Shown here: piece by piece, positions 1 to 11,139 of the stretch | Layout: the number at the start of each line of letters is the position of its first letter | How positions within the stretch are numbered: position 1 is the first letter of the stretch | Made by a program: the position numbers and the translations under genes | The notes under the pieces: model-generated | Databases searched by the model: none | The model's input: the letters and a program-made list of their open reading frames with translations, nothing else | Told to the model about the DNA's origin: nothing | NCBI RefSeq assembly: GCF_030272615.1 | Contig: NC_081409.1 | Coordinates: forward strand, 653,328,468-653,392,467 | Direction of reading: 5' to 3' | Length of the DNA stretch: 64,000 bases | DNA from: Cryptomeria japonica | Taxonomy: Eukaryota > Streptophyta > Pinopsida > Cupressales > Cupressaceae

Positions 1-1
1 T

Positions 2-162
2 AAAAAAACTTATCGCAAACAAATTGATTACTTTACTAGAAGAAAGAAACTTTGAACCCAAGGTAAAACTTGCTTGGTGGAATGACAATCATTACTATGA
101 TTTCCATCGAAACAAAGGACACCAAACAGATGCTTGTCAATGAATAAAACATGTCATCCAAG
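2..162 (+). pseudogene. gag C-terminal zinc-knuckle remnant (Tat element)
   Basis: The first 160 bases read in one frame as a basic segment followed by Y-D-F-H-R-N-K-G-H-x4-C. This is the C-x2-H-type knuckle seen near the end of Tat and Athila gag proteins, in which a short cysteine/histidine finger binds RNA. The residue expected to be the first Cys is Tyr here (N-H-Y-Y-D-F-H), and a TGA at about 141 interrupts the frame just after the finger. The reading then continues into the following protease ORF. Only the last part of gag is visible because the window starts inside it. Confidence 0.6.
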
Positions 163-164
163 AT

Positions 165-1199
165 TTGATTGATAATGGAATAATAACTGTGGATGGACAT
201 ACAACAAATGAATCTCACACAACTTTCAAAACTCCACTTCCTAATTATGAGATTGGTGAATCATCAATAGGGAAGAATGGTAAAGGTAAAGAAAAGGTAA
301 ACTATGCTCATGCATATGACAATGTGGTAAATGTAATTGTAGTTAAAGAGCAACAACATCACGAACCTGCTCATGTTATCACACGAAGAAAAGCCAAAGT
401 GGTTTTGTTGGGTCCTACAACAAACACGTCATCCACTACCAAACAATACAATCTAGTGGATCAATTACAGAAAATGCCTGCACAAATATCCATCTTAGAA
501 CTGTTAAAGCTTTCACTTGCACACAAAGAGATTATTGAACGAGCATTAGTAGATACCACAGTGTCCAAAGACCTTGATATAGATCAATTCCAAACCATGG
601 TGGGACACCTCACAACTCCTCACTGCTCATCATTTACCGAAGAAGATGACATGTCCTTGCAACATCCCCACAATGCTCCTTTTCATATTGAAGTCCTCGT
701 TCACAATACGCGAGTTAAACATGTTCTAATAGATGGTGGAGCTGGCCTAAATATTTGTTCATTGAGTCTTGTTCGTGCCTTAGGATATTCAGAAGATGCA
801 GTTGATCCCTGCAAAAAGATCACCATAAAAGCCTATGATGAAGAAGAATGTTCCTCCAAGGGAATTGTGATACTACCCATCAGAGTCGGACCTTTACAAA
901 AAAACACAGCATGCCAAGTTCTGGACTTGGACTTATCATATAATATACTCCTAGGGAGACCATGGATACATGGCTTGCAAGCTGTCCCATCAACCTATCA
1001 TCAGTGTGTCGAATTTCCCTATAATGGACAAGAAATCACAATATCTGCAGATTCAAATCCATTCCAATATTGCAGCAATCTAAAAATGGCTCAAGAAGTC
1101 ATTGTTCCTCATAACAGGGAGGCGTCATCTTCGAACACACAATCCAAAGAACAATCCTTTGCCTCTATTTTATCAAGTATGGAAAAAATATGCAGCTAA
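165..1199 (+). pseudogene. Retropepsin-like aspartic protease region (Tat element)
   Basis: The 344-residue reading contains a single retropepsin fold. H-V-L-I-D-G-G-A-G-L-N at about residues 185-195 is the catalytic flap-side motif, and I-L-L-G-R-P-W near residue 262 is the conserved C-terminal hydrophobic-GR motif. The active site reads D-G-G rather than D-S/T-G; D-G-G-A is frequent in this lineage, so it need not mean loss of function (recalled family knowledge). The enzyme would cut the gag-pol polyprotein as a dimer. Upstream residues are a basic, low-complexity gag-pol linker. The frame runs on, after a stop at 1197-1199, toward the G-patch segment, so it is one polyprotein piece rather than a separate gene. 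Confidence 0.75.
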
Positions 1200-1429
1200 G
1201 GGATCGAGGAAATGGAGAATACACAATATCACAATTACCACTCTCTCCTAAATCTTTTGGAAAACCATCAAACTCTAAACAACAACCAATTGTGAAACAC
1301 CTTCCGATATTTGATGGAGCATTCATTAGTGCTGGAACCTTATTAGAGGAGACAGAAGACAAAGATGTGCCACAGTGGCTATACAAAGATGAAGAAGTTC
1401 AATAAAAGGTCAACAATGTTAGAATATCC

Positions 1430-1741
1430 ACAGAAAAATATGGAAAAGGATTCAACATTCTTCAAAAGATGGGATACACTGGAATAGGTCCTATAGGAAA
1501 AAGAAAAGAAGGTATCTCAGAACCTATCCAACCTCATACTCAACAAGCTATAGACAAAGTAGGCTTAGGCTATGGACAAGTTACTTCACCAGAAGACATA
1601 TTCTCTAATCACCACCAAGAGGAATATGAAAATAGACAAGAACAACTTGCAATTGAAAGGGAAGAAGCATCTGCAAAGCAACGAGCACAACCAAACATGA
1701 AATGGCAAAAGAAACAATCCTCTAATCAACAAGAGAAATAA
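1430..1741 (+). pseudogene. G-patch segment of the Tat polyprotein
   Basis: The reading N-I-L-Q-K-M-G-Y-T-G-I-G-P-I-G followed by K-R-K-E-G-I matches the glycine-rich G-patch consensus (hydrophobic-x2-M-G-[YW]-x2-G-x-G-L/P-G). G-patches bind nucleic acid or stimulate partner enzymes, and they occur between protease and RT in Tat-type Ty3 elements (established). The rest is a charged Gln/Glu-rich linker that ends in TAA at 1739-1741. The neighbours are the protease upstream and the RT ORF that starts about 85 bases downstream. A short stretch (1200-1429) between protease and G-patch is linker with a TAA. Confidence 0.6.
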
Positions 1742-1825
1742 ACAAATAGTACCTCCCAAGAAACATTAACTCTCAATCAAAACAAGCATGAACCTAGTAC
1801 TAATCAAGGAGAGCTGATAGCAAAG

Positions 1826-4150
1826 TTGACAGAACTTAATCTAAGTCCAGAAGAAGTTGAATATGAAAGAAGGAAAGATAGAGCAAGACAAAGAAAAGAA
1901 ACACATCAAAATCTATATGAACAAATTTGTAGATTGCAAGCTGCAAGTGAGATAGATTCTGATGAATTGGAATGGGATACCTATCATTCTGAAGAATCAG
2001 CTAAAGAAAATTGCTTTAAAGAAGATGTAGGAGTCGATGTAGTTCACACGTATGCAAAGCAAACATTAGGAACTAGTTCACTTGAATTAGAATCACATTC
2101 AGCTGACTTGGACTTAATTGAGGATGATCAAGAACTTCTTGGACAAGGTCATTCTGATGAGGGTACCATTCTAGACATTGACATGCATATCGAAAACTTT
2201 GATAACTCAATCATGACCCTAAATACTCTCGAAACATCTCAACCTGATGATCCCTTACCTCTAATCCACCCCAAACTTATTGAATGGGAAAATGAAGGAC
2301 ATACTACCATTGATACCTTTCCAAATGACTATGCCATATCCATATATCTTAATGCAATCAAACCTGCAACAACTTCCACCAGGAATTTCAGCAATGCATC
2401 TTCTAGTCAAGTGGGTGCCAAATCTCCTAGTCGCAAAAGCAAAAATAAAGAAAACAATATCAGGTCTAATGTTGAAAACCATTTCTTGGCAACATTAGAT
2501 CAGGAAAAAGTAAAAAGAAAGGACACATCTAATGGTGAAAACCTCTTCGAGGCGCTGGAAGATGGGAGATTTGACACTTTACTTGAGTACTATCAAGAAA
2601 GGTCATCAATTTTGATTGAACCAATAGAAGTAGTTAATATTGGGACATCAGAGCAACCAAAGATCCTACATCCAGCAACTTCTCTGTCAAAAAAAGAAAG
2701 GAAAGAATATATGAAATTATTTACAGGACAGCAAATAAATTTCACTTGGTCATATGCAGACATGCCAGGATTAGATCCAGAGCTTATTATGCATCACTTG
2801 AATGTAAATCCAGGAGCCAAACCAGTCAAACAGAAATTAAGAAAGATGCATCCACATATTGCTCTCTTGGTCAAAGTAGAACTAAAAAAATTACTGGATG
2901 TAGGGTTCATAAGACCTATAGCATATCCTCAATGGGTATCAAACATCGTTCCTATTTCAAAGCCAGACAAAAGTATCAGAGTATGCATAGACTTCAGAGA
3001 TCTTAATAATGCATGTCCAAAGGATGACTTTCCTTTGCCTAACATTGACATCATTGCAGACTTAACAACTGGACACTCCATGTTTTCGCTAATGGATGGT
3101 TTCTCCAGATACAATCAGATTAAAATAGCACCTGAAGATCAAGAAAAGATAGATTTCACATGTCCATGGGGTACCTTCTGTTGGAACGTCATGCCTTTTG
3201 GACTAAAGAACGTAGGTGCCACATATCAGAGAGCTATGACAACAATATTCCATGACATGATGCATACATTCATGGAAGACTATGTAGATGACATCTTGGC
3301 AAAATCATACAACAGAGAAGAACATATCAAAATACTGGAAAAGATTTTTGATCGGTTAGAACAGTATAAGCTATGGCTAAATCCTAAGAAATGTGCCTTT
3401 GGTGTCACTTCAGGAAAGCTATTGGGATACATTGTTTCAGCTAGAGGTATCGAAGTAGATCTAGCTAAGGTCAAAGCAATCATGGAAATGGCATCTCCCA
3501 AGAATATAAGTCAACTCATATCACTACAAGGAAAACTACAGTCAATCAGAAGATTTGTGGCTCAACTAGAAGATAAATGTCAACCATTTACCTATCTATT
3601 ACATGAAAATGTTCATTTCAAGTGGGACCATCAATGTGAGGATGCATTCAACAAAATCAAGGCATATCTCATGCAACCACCCGTTCTAATGTCACCAATT
3701 CCAAACAAGTTGTTATTACTCTATGTATCGACCACTGAAGTATCATTAGGAGTTTTGCTCACACAACAGGATAATGAAGGAAAAGAGCAAGCCATCTACT
3801 ACATCAGCAGAATACTAGTGGGATATGAGCTCAACTATTCCCCAATAGAAAAAGCATGCTTGGCGGTAGTTTTTGCTTCTCAAAAATTAAGACACTATCT
3901 ACTCTCTCACTCCATCAAGTTGATAGCTAAAATCAATCCATTGAAATATTTGCTCAGCAAGGCAACATTGACAGGATGACTAGCAAAATGGATCATGATC
4001 CTAAGTGAGTTTGATATTGAGTATGTAGATAGAAATGCTATCAAGGGACAAGTCATTGCAGATCAACTAGCAGAGGTACCACTTCAAGATGATCATCCTC
4101 TACAAATTGAGTTTCCTGACATTGATATCCTAACAGTCACAACAAAAGCA
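1826..4150 (+). pseudogene. Reverse transcriptase with RT-linked RNase H (Tat element)
   Basis: The 717-codon open stretch ends at a TGA (3977-3979) inside RNase H; the homology continues in frame to about 4150. The first ~290 residues are an acidic, low-complexity linker. The RT core follows with V-C-I-D-F-R-D-L-N (near 2980), L-P-N-I-D, F-S-R-Y-N-Q-I, M-P-F-G-L-K-N, and the catalytic Y-V-D-D box at 3281-3292. RNase H follows (L-Y-V-S-T-T-E with the first Asp replaced, Y-Y-I-S-R, S-P-I-E-K-A, A-K-I-N-P-L). It would copy the element RNA into DNA in virus-like particles. The TGA at 3977 stands where the family has Arg (T-G-R-L-A-K-W), which fits CGA to TGA decay. Confidence 0.9.
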
Positions 4151-4152
4151 TG

Positions 4153-4774
4153 ACAACTATACTTTGATGGTTCATATACATAGCATGGATCGAGAGCATG
4201 TATTCTATTCATCACACCACAAGGTCATATAATTCTGAAAGCATACAAATTAAGCTTCCCATGCACTAATAACACCACAGAGTATGAAGCTTTGGTTACA
4301 GGTATCAAAATGGCTGTAGAATGGAACATTACACAACTTCAGGTCTTTGGAGACTCTCATCTCATCATCAATCAAATTAATGATGACTATCAAACAAAAG
4401 ATGACAAACTCATGCCTTACAAAAAGATGGTGGATGACTTCAAGAAATATTTTGTTGAAATCACTTTTGAACAAATTCCAAGAAATGATAACAAAGCAGC
4501 AGATGCCATGGCAACACTTGCTTCTCTATTACAAACACAAGAAAATCAAGAGCGTTATGAATTCCTGGTTGAAGATTTGTTTTACCCTTCTCATAATTGT
4601 CCTAATTCCCAAACCATCTATCAACTTATAGGACATGATTCCTCCTGCTATGGCCAAACTTACACATACCTGAAAGATAACATCTTACCTCTTGACTTAT
4701 CGAAAAATCAAAAGAGAAACTTTATTCACCAATCCTCCCATTATACTCTTGTCACAGATACCCTATTTAAATAA
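4153..4774 (+). pseudogene. Second (archaeal-type) RNase H domain, Tat element
   Basis: After the RT-linked RNase H comes another RNase H. It shows L-Y-F-D-G-S-Y (first Asp), T-E-Y-E-A-L (Glu), V-F-G-D-S-H-L-I-I (second Asp) and R-N-D-N-K-A-A-D-A-M-A (third Asp), so all four metal-binding acidic residues are present. Dual RNase H is a recognised marker of the Tat branch, thought to have been gained to restore full activity after the first copy degenerated (established). A TAG at about 4181 interrupts the N-terminal part, and the readable frame from 4292 is open for 160 codons to a TAA at 4772. It lies between RT and integrase, as expected. Confidence 0.8.
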
Positions 4775-5902
4775 GGTCTAGATGGTATTCTTTTAAGATG
4801 TCTCGAACAAGAAGAATCTGAGAAGGCCTTAAAGGAAGTCCATAATGGCATTTGTGGCACTCATTCAAGTGGTCTTACCCTTTTGAAAAAACTCATATGC
4901 TTGGGCTATTATTGGCCAACTATGGAACGAGACTCTTTTCAGATAGCTAGAACGTGCAAACAATGTCAGATCCATGGAAACTTGATCCATGCACTAGCAC
5001 AAGAACTTCATGCTTTGGCAACATCTTGGCCTTTTTGTCAATGGGGTCTTGATCTAGTAAGAAAGATAAATCTTTCTTCGTTTAATGGTCACAAATTCAT
5101 CCTTGTAGCTACAGAATATTTTACAAAATGGATCGAGGCAGTACCTCTCACAAATATCATAGGAAAACAAATTGTTGCATTCATCTTGAATTACATCATC
5201 TATCGCTATGGAATACCAATGACCATTATCACTGATAATGGGCAACCATTCAAGAATCAAGATGTACAAGAGCTATGTGAGAAGCTTAAGATCCAGCACA
5301 GATTCTCCACACCCTATTATCCACAAGAGAATGGGCAGGCAGAAGAATCTAACAAAACTATTATGAAAATCCTCAAAAAGATAGTGAACGATGCTGGGAA
5401 AGATTGGCATATTCAACTAAACCCTGCTCTCTGGGCCTACCACACCAGTATCCGCACACCAACAGGTGCCACACCTTTCTCTCTTGTATACGGATCAGAA
5501 GCCATATTGCCAATCAAAGTAGAGATACCCTCTCTACGTGTATCACTAAAAGGACTTATCCCAGATGAAGAACAACGAGTATCTAGACTGCAGAAGTTAG
5601 AATTGATCCATGAACGAAGACAAAATGCCTTTGATCATTTAAAGGTATATCAGCAAAGAATATGCTGAAGTTATAATCACAAGGTCAAATCATGAATCTT
5701 TCAAGTTGGAGAACTAGTATTGAAGGAAAAACCATGAAATCAGTGAGATCGAGAAAAGAAGGGAAAATTTGAACCAAACTGGTTAGGTCCATTTGTGGTC
5801 ACAACAGTATTTGGGTTAGGGGCATATCAGCTATCAACAGAAGATGGAGATCATCTCGAGGAACCCATCAATAGCATGCATTTGAAGAAGTTTTATGTCT
5901 GA
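4775..5902 (+). pseudogene. Integrase (Tat element)
   Basis: A zinc-binding N-terminal region is visible, with H-N-G-I-C-G-T-H and C-K-Q-C-Q-I-H. The DDE core follows: W-G-L-D-L-V (first Asp), I-I-T-D-N-G-Q-P-F (second Asp), and Y-Y-P-Q-E-N-G-Q-A-E-E-S-N (Glu). A G-x2-P-F-S-L-V-Y-G motif then leads into a C-terminal region ending K-K-F-Y-V before a TGA at about 5900. Integrase joins the LTR DNA ends to host DNA. A TGA at 5666 (C-stop-S) and another near 5735 break the C-terminal domain. No chromodomain is seen, which is normal for Tat. A lysine-rich 27-bp repeat follows directly after the terminal stop. Confidence 0.85.
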
Positions 5903-6063
5903 AAAAATCCAAAAATAATGAAAAAGCAGAAAAATCCAAAAACAGTGAAAACGCTGAAAAATCAAAAAATAGTGAAAAAACAGAAAAATCCAAAAATAGT
6001 GAAAACATAGAAAATCCAAAAATAGTGACAAAACAGACAATCCAAAAATAGTGAAAAAGCATA
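5902..6063 (+). repeat. 27-bp A-rich tandem repeat after integrase, about 6 units
   Basis: The unit is close to AAAAATCCAAAAATAGTGAA plus about seven variable bases, repeated six times with few changes. Twenty-seven bases keep frame. In the integrase frame the repeat reads as K-N-P-K-I-V-K-x-x units behind a single TGA, and in another frame as E-K-S-K-N-S-E-x-x. It sits exactly at the integrase stop. Confidence 0.85.
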
Positions 6064-7849
6064 AAAAACAAAAACAAAAAATCAAGTATGAGAAAAAGTG
6101 CAATAAAAATAGATGGTGAAAACCTGGCAAACAGGCGCTATCTGTTAGCTAGCTCTGCCATCTATTGGTTCATGCATTCTTCCGCTTGCATTCTTTTCCA
6201 TCACCACTGTTCATATTCATCATAAAGCCTTTGTGCATACGCAGGCATCCCGGGTGATTTCTTGTCATGGTTTGGATCATTGACTATATCATAAAAAGGT
6301 TTGTTTCTAGGCTGGGGGAAAAATCTTGAACCTGGTTGGGGGCAAAAAGTTGCAATCATTTTGAGCTTAATCAAAGCAGGTAGAACAATAGTCAGACAAC
6401 GCTTGTCAAGCAAAAAACTGAGACACATCCAATGTTGAACATAAGATCACACTGTTAACCATTAACTATCACATATCAATCTAAACATGACAAAACACAT
6501 ATCAATGGATGATATATCTTGACTCATGATTTTAACACTTTGGCAATAATGGTTCAACTGTTTTATTTGGATTTTTGCTATCATGATTTCTGAGGAACTC
6601 TAGGATGTCTTTGACTAGAGGAACAAGGTAGGAACATGATATTTTTCTTCTCTACTGTCTATAAATTAATCATTAATATGTGCAAAGTTGTCTAAGGAAT
6701 GATCATCAGAGTATCATTGAAGACATTTCGGACTTGCATATAGAAATGGTTAATACTGTCTATTTTACGCAAACAACACTCTAGTCATCTTGGTTCAATT
6801 ATACCTCAATGCTTGTGCTAACTTGCAATATCAAAACCCAGGAAAGTAGTGCTCAAGTCATCATGGTTCAATTATATCGTTGATGTTTGCACTCACTTTC
6901 AACATTTTAAAGGCTCAATGATGAAACAAAGCAATGACTCCATGACCAATCCGATCACTGCATTGCATTTCATTTTTGCATTTGCATTTTAAGATAGATT
7001 TGCATTTCATTCTGCATGGGATCACAATGCTCATTTTTTCCAAGGCCAAAGCTAACATGGTGTTATCTCTCTTATTACGTGATTGAGTATATTGGACAAT
7101 AACAAAAATAATTAATTCATTCATCCTGCATGATAAGTTAGTTCATCTCATGTAACCATTGCATACCAAGACATCATTCATAGAAAGCATCAAATCATTC
7201 ATTCATTTAGTAAGATCATTGCATGACATTCATCTAATCTCAAATCATATGAAATAGCACCATTGCATTGCATTACATCCATCTCATATTGACATGCATG
7301 AGAAAATCATAAAAATATCATAAACATAGAAAGCACTAAATCACCCATCACAAGGATCCACAAAATTTGGTAGACATCCTTGGGTGTCACCGTCATCTCT
7401 CCAGTTGGCAAGTGAAACGTGTTATGTTCACTATGCTAGCGCTCTGCTAAAGCTATCAATAATCCCCAGTTTATCAGGGGTCGAGGCATGTCAAGAAGGG
7501 AAGATAGACCACATCTGCTAATGTGATCTCGCTCTGCCTGACTAAGGTGGGGTATCAGCAGCCATGTCTTCAGGAAATGCTCCCGAGACTAAAGAACGGT
7601 AAAGTGCTCCTGCAATCAAATCACTTCATCATATCAGTTTCTTGATTTATCTATCTATCAAATCAATCTATCTATCGATCTATTTTGCTCAATTGAGATT
7701 TTTATCAAATCTCATTGGACCCCTATCAATGACGTTCATCTAACATGAGGTCATTATCAATCTTATCTCATCTCACGCATGCATCGAGATAATATGAACT
7801 GATCAGCAAATTTAACAATCACGAGCGTCTAATTTTATCAATTAGATAG

Positions 7850-7960
7850 CTAATCAGATCTTACCCTATCAAAAATAAAAAATTCAAATCAAATCTTACC
7901 CTTTCAAAAATTGAAAAATCAAATCAAATCTTACCCTTTCAAAAATCGAAAAAATCAAAT
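7850..7960. repeat. 35-bp tandem repeat, 3 units
   Basis: The motif AAATCTTACCCTTTCAAAAA recurs at about 7856, 7891 and 7926 with a 35-bp step. The surroundings are A/T-rich AAATC and GAAAAATC simple sequence. Confidence 0.7.
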
Positions 7961-8690
7961 CTAATTGATAGAAAATTTGAAGAATCGAAAAATCAAATCA
8001 ACTCGTCAAAATCAAAAATTGCAAAAAATCATCAACCAATCATCAAATTGAAATAAAAAATCATGAAAAACCAAAAAAAATCGAATAAAGCATAAAAAAT
8101 CCGCAAAAAACCCATTTCGGAAATCAAGAAACCCATCTCAAAAATGCAATTTTCTTCCCAACCCATCTGGCAAAAAAACTAAAAAATGATTTTTTTATCC
8201 AAGTAACTAAAATTTTCAAAAATTAACAAAGATGAGTTTTCTCGAAGTACGTACCGATGGACTGTATGCCAGAGGATGCTCATATCGCCAAACTCACTCG
8301 AACCTATGCTGATGGTACAAGATCACCATTTCTATCTTCCAGGGCAAATTTTCTCCAACAACTACAGTGCACAAATGAGGAGTGAAAAAATGAGGTCACC
8401 TTTTTAAACTCATAATGGGGCATTTAAGTGGGATTTTTATTCCACTTATTGTTAATCATCTAATCAACTAATTAGTTTGGCAGGGGAGCATTTTCAAATT
8501 TCTTATCGGGAAATGAATCGGATTGACTCTACAAATCTCTAAACATCGAAAAATCATTAAAAATCTAAAAATTTCAAAAAATTTCAAAAAAATGAAAATA
8601 TCGCGAAAAATTCAAAAACATTCAAAAATTATCCGATTCATCTTCCAAGGGGGCATCCTCGCATCAATGTTTATCAATAAGAGTCTGGGG

Positions 8691-8879
8691 CATCATATCA
8701 AGATTTATCATCTCCAAAATCAAAACCGCATCATATCGAGATTTATCATCTCCAAGATCGAAACCGCATCATATCGAGATTTATCATCTACAAAATCGAA
8801 ACTGCATCATATCGAGATTTATCATCTCCAAGATCGAAACTGCATCATATCAAGATTTATCATCTCCAAATCAAATCAG
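8691..8879. repeat. 38-bp tandem repeat, 5 units
   Basis: The unit starts CATCATATCGAGATTTATCA and continues TCTCCAAGATCGAAACYG. Five consecutive copies differ by one to four bases, mainly at CpG-like positions (ATCGAG/ATCAAG, CGAAAC/CAAAAC), as methylation decay would give. Confidence 0.85.
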
Positions 8880-8991
8880 TATCACATTGAAACCAAATTT
8901 GCATCAAATCAAGATCAAATCTACATTCTATCGAATCAACAACATCATCAATCAAGTTTTGTTTGAACCAACGTGTCGTCACACATTGTTT

Positions 8992-9006
8992 CAAAGAGGG
9001 GCAAAA
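8992..9006 (+). other. Polypurine tract candidate of the Tat element
   Basis: CAAAGAGGGGCAAAA lies immediately before the TGTATACACC LTR start. A polypurine tract resists RNase H and primes plus-strand DNA synthesis. The position next to a TG dinucleotide supports the call. Confidence 0.6.
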
Positions 9007-10100
9007 TGTATACACCTAAAAATGGTTTGAAGATAGTTAATTAAATATACAGCTATTTGATTAATTCCCCTTCCCAATTAATTGAATTCACAAGTAATTT
9101 AATTAATTTCTCTATTCATCTACTAGTAAATAAATCTAAATGATTTATTTATATAGTTCATCTCATATCCCCCTTTGATTAATTAATTCTAAATTAATTA
9201 ATGTCTCCCCATATTAATCAATTCTTCTAAGCCCTAATTAAGATTAACAAACTCAAGTTTGTTGAGATTAATTACCATTTTACAATTATTTGAATTTCTA
9301 AATTCAAATGAGCACATGGCTCCTAACTTTAACCACCTAACCTAACCATCCCCTAACTTAACCCATTCAATCTAATCTTAGGTCTAATTAACCCTATCCT
9401 ATCTTGCACATTCTAACCTCCTTATCCTAACCTCCCATGGTGTGGATATTCTCTCCTTGAGACACATGGCACTTTTGCCACATGTCTCCTCCCTTGGACA
9501 CTTGCCCTCTCATGAGCAAGGCTCCTTGACACTTGTCACTGCAGAGATGACAATTGTTGCTTCCTCCAACCTCTTCTCCAACTTCCTCAATCTTGGCCAT
9601 TGGTATCTTCAGATCAAATCTGGACCGTCGATTCCTGCCACCTCAGCTTTGGCCTTGGAATTCCTATAAATATCCCCCATTTTGGAGCAATAAGGATCCC
9701 ATCTCATATCAATTTAGGCATCATTAGTATAGGCAATTTGCATTTCAATTATCTAGTAATTAGATTTTAGATTAATCATAGCATGTTAATCTAGGTTCTC
9801 AAATCATACATTTCATATCATTTTCATAGTTAATCATGATCAAATAGTTACTCAACTCTTGAGTTGCCACTTTGGAAGTCATTTCTCTACTGAGAGCCCA
9901 TCAATCCAACACCTTCAAGGTCCTCAAGAATAGAGGAAAATGGGACATTTCAAGGAAGGCTTATGGTTTGCATCTTTGATTTAGTTTTCAATTAAGCTTT
10001 TTAATTACATCTTATTGTCTCATTATATGTGTATGCCTATTATACTAACAACATTTTTAGCATCATATTAATTAGTTTAATTTATATTGTGATGCTTACA
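9007..10100 (+). repeat. 3' LTR of the Tat element (right end uncertain)
   Basis: The segment starts TGTATACACC after the polypurine tract and is A/T-rich in its first part (U3). It carries a TATAAATA box at 9665 and has TGTA/TACA ends if it stops at 10100. The other LTR lies outside the window, so the right end cannot be checked by comparison. The sequence just after 10100 also reads as a splice acceptor plus exon, so the LTR may end earlier, for example near 9806 (ATACA). Confidence 0.5.
9665..9672 (+). promoter_or_regulatory. TATA box in the Tat LTR
   Basis: CTATAAATATCCCCC lies about 660 bases into the LTR, a usual place for the U3/R core promoter. It is followed by an A-rich stretch and a GAGCAATAAGGA sequence. 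Confidence 0.5.
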
Positions 10101-10101
10101 G

Positions 10102-10296
10102 GAGGGGCTTGTCATTCCAGATCATGAATGTGCACTTTTTGTGGATGAACATCATGATTATTTGTATGCGGTAAGTGACTATTCTACTATATGTCATTCT
10201 AAAATTCAATTTTTGTATATGCTAACATCATTCTTTTCATTGTATGAGGTGGAGTTACAAAAAAGTCTGGAGAGGAGGTCGAATGGGCATACTTGA
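10102..10296 (+). pseudogene. Possible two-exon gene fragment, unknown function
   Basis: Exon 1 (10102-10170) is 23 open codons bounded by GCTTACAG and GTAAGTGA, good plant acceptor and donor sites. Exon 2 (10249-10296) follows a TTGTATGAG acceptor and adds 16 codons in the same frame, ending H-T-stop. The joined reading is acidic at first (G-L-V-I-P-D-H-E-C-A-L-F-V-D-E-H-H-D-Y), then basic. I do not recognise the protein. It could be the last two exons of a captured or broken host gene or transposase, or chance. The intron would be only 78 bases, short but possible in plants. The region to the right is a tandem repeat with no coding signal. Confidence 0.3.
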
Positions 10297-10395
10297 AAGA
10301 CACCTGCATCATATACATCTCCATCCCCCAGACAGGCAAAGATATCTCATGATCTGTTTCCTTCCCCTAGAGGGAAATGAATAGAAAAGGGTCCT

Positions 10396-10750
10396 ATGTT
10401 GTATGCCTATATGGAAATTTTGAACATATGTTTTGTATTACTAATATGTGATATTCTATGTCCATATGGCTTTTGGCAAGCTCCTATTTGACTTTATTGG
10501 ATACCATGTTGTATGCCTATATGGAAATTTTGAACATATATTTTGTATTATGCATATGTAACATTCTATGTCCATATCGATTTTGGAAAGCTCCTATTTG
10601 ACTTTATTGGATATCATGTTGTATGCCTTTATAGCAATTTTGAACATATGTTTTATTTTATGAATATGTGACATTTTATGTCCATATGTCTTTTGGCAAG
10701 CCTATTTGTTTGTATTGGATATATTTGATACTTTTAACGGTATACAATGT
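10396..10750. repeat. 110-bp tandem repeat, about 3.2 units
   Basis: ATGTTGTATGCCTATATGGA recurs at 10396, 10506 and 10616, an exact 110-bp step, and a diverged partial copy starts near 10747. Each unit also carries TTTTGTATTA and CTATTTGACTTTATTGGATA. Copies agree at well over 80 percent by eye. No ORF is maintained. Confidence 0.9.
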
Positions 10751-11139
10751 TGTATGAATTTGTAGCTTTTTGGTTAATGCAAATCATTTATCATGGTTAT
10801 CCATAATTGCAGTACAAATTATTAAATGAATAATTGCATAAAGTTTATTGTTAATTAAGCTTTGAACCTGAATATGTGTTTGTAATCCAAGACACAAGCT
10901 TATAGGGATCAACACAAATTCAATATTTATAGTCAAAATAAGACTATATAAGGGAAACATGGAAAGAACCAAAATTAGACAATGTAAGACACCATTGTAC
11001 CAATACCCATTCTAAAAAAATTGCATAGCCTATACACTTCTATTCATCTAATGCATACCCTAATAGAGCTATTTTAAATGACTCCCAACAATTAATAATA
11101 CTTAAGAGTATTTAGGTCTATTAATATAATGCATAGGAT
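10751..11139. other. Unassigned A/T-rich spacer
   Basis: I see no reading frame, repeat or element end in this stretch. It joins the 110-bp repeat to the satellite array. Confidence 0.6.

Larger units (their letters stand above)
6064..9006 (+). other. Non-coding 3' region of the Tat element, with PPT-like tracts
   Basis: No reading frame with recognisable homology is seen across these 2.9 kb; short open stretches look like chance. Two purine-rich tracts lie at 6311-6345 (GCTGGGGGAAAAA... and GGTTGGGGGCAAAAAG). Tandem repeats of 35 bp and 38 bp occur further on. The final PPT candidate, CAAAGAGGGGCAAAA, abuts the 3' LTR. Long non-coding 3' regions are common in Tat-type elements. Confidence 0.6.
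1..10100 (+). mobile_element. Ty3/gypsy LTR retrotransposon, Tat lineage, 5'-truncated by the window
   Basis: The order of domains on the + strand is gag zinc-finger remnant, aspartic protease, G-patch, reverse transcriptase with RNase H, a second RNase H, integrase, a 3.1-kb non-coding 3' region and a 3' LTR. A second, archaeal-type RNase H after the RT-linked one, together with a G-patch after the protease, is known from the Tat branch of plant Ty3 elements (established knowledge). The 5' LTR, PBS and most of gag lie left of position 1, so the target duplication cannot be tested. Coding frames are broken by several TGA and TAA stops. Many of these stand where Arg (CGA) is expected, which suggests CpG decay. 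The right limit at 10100 is inferred from a TGTA...TACA LTR. Confidence 0.85.

Noticed and set aside
9442-9669. 75-codon frame just before the TATA box in the Tat LTR
   Set aside because: It lies in U3 upstream of the core promoter and shows no domain.
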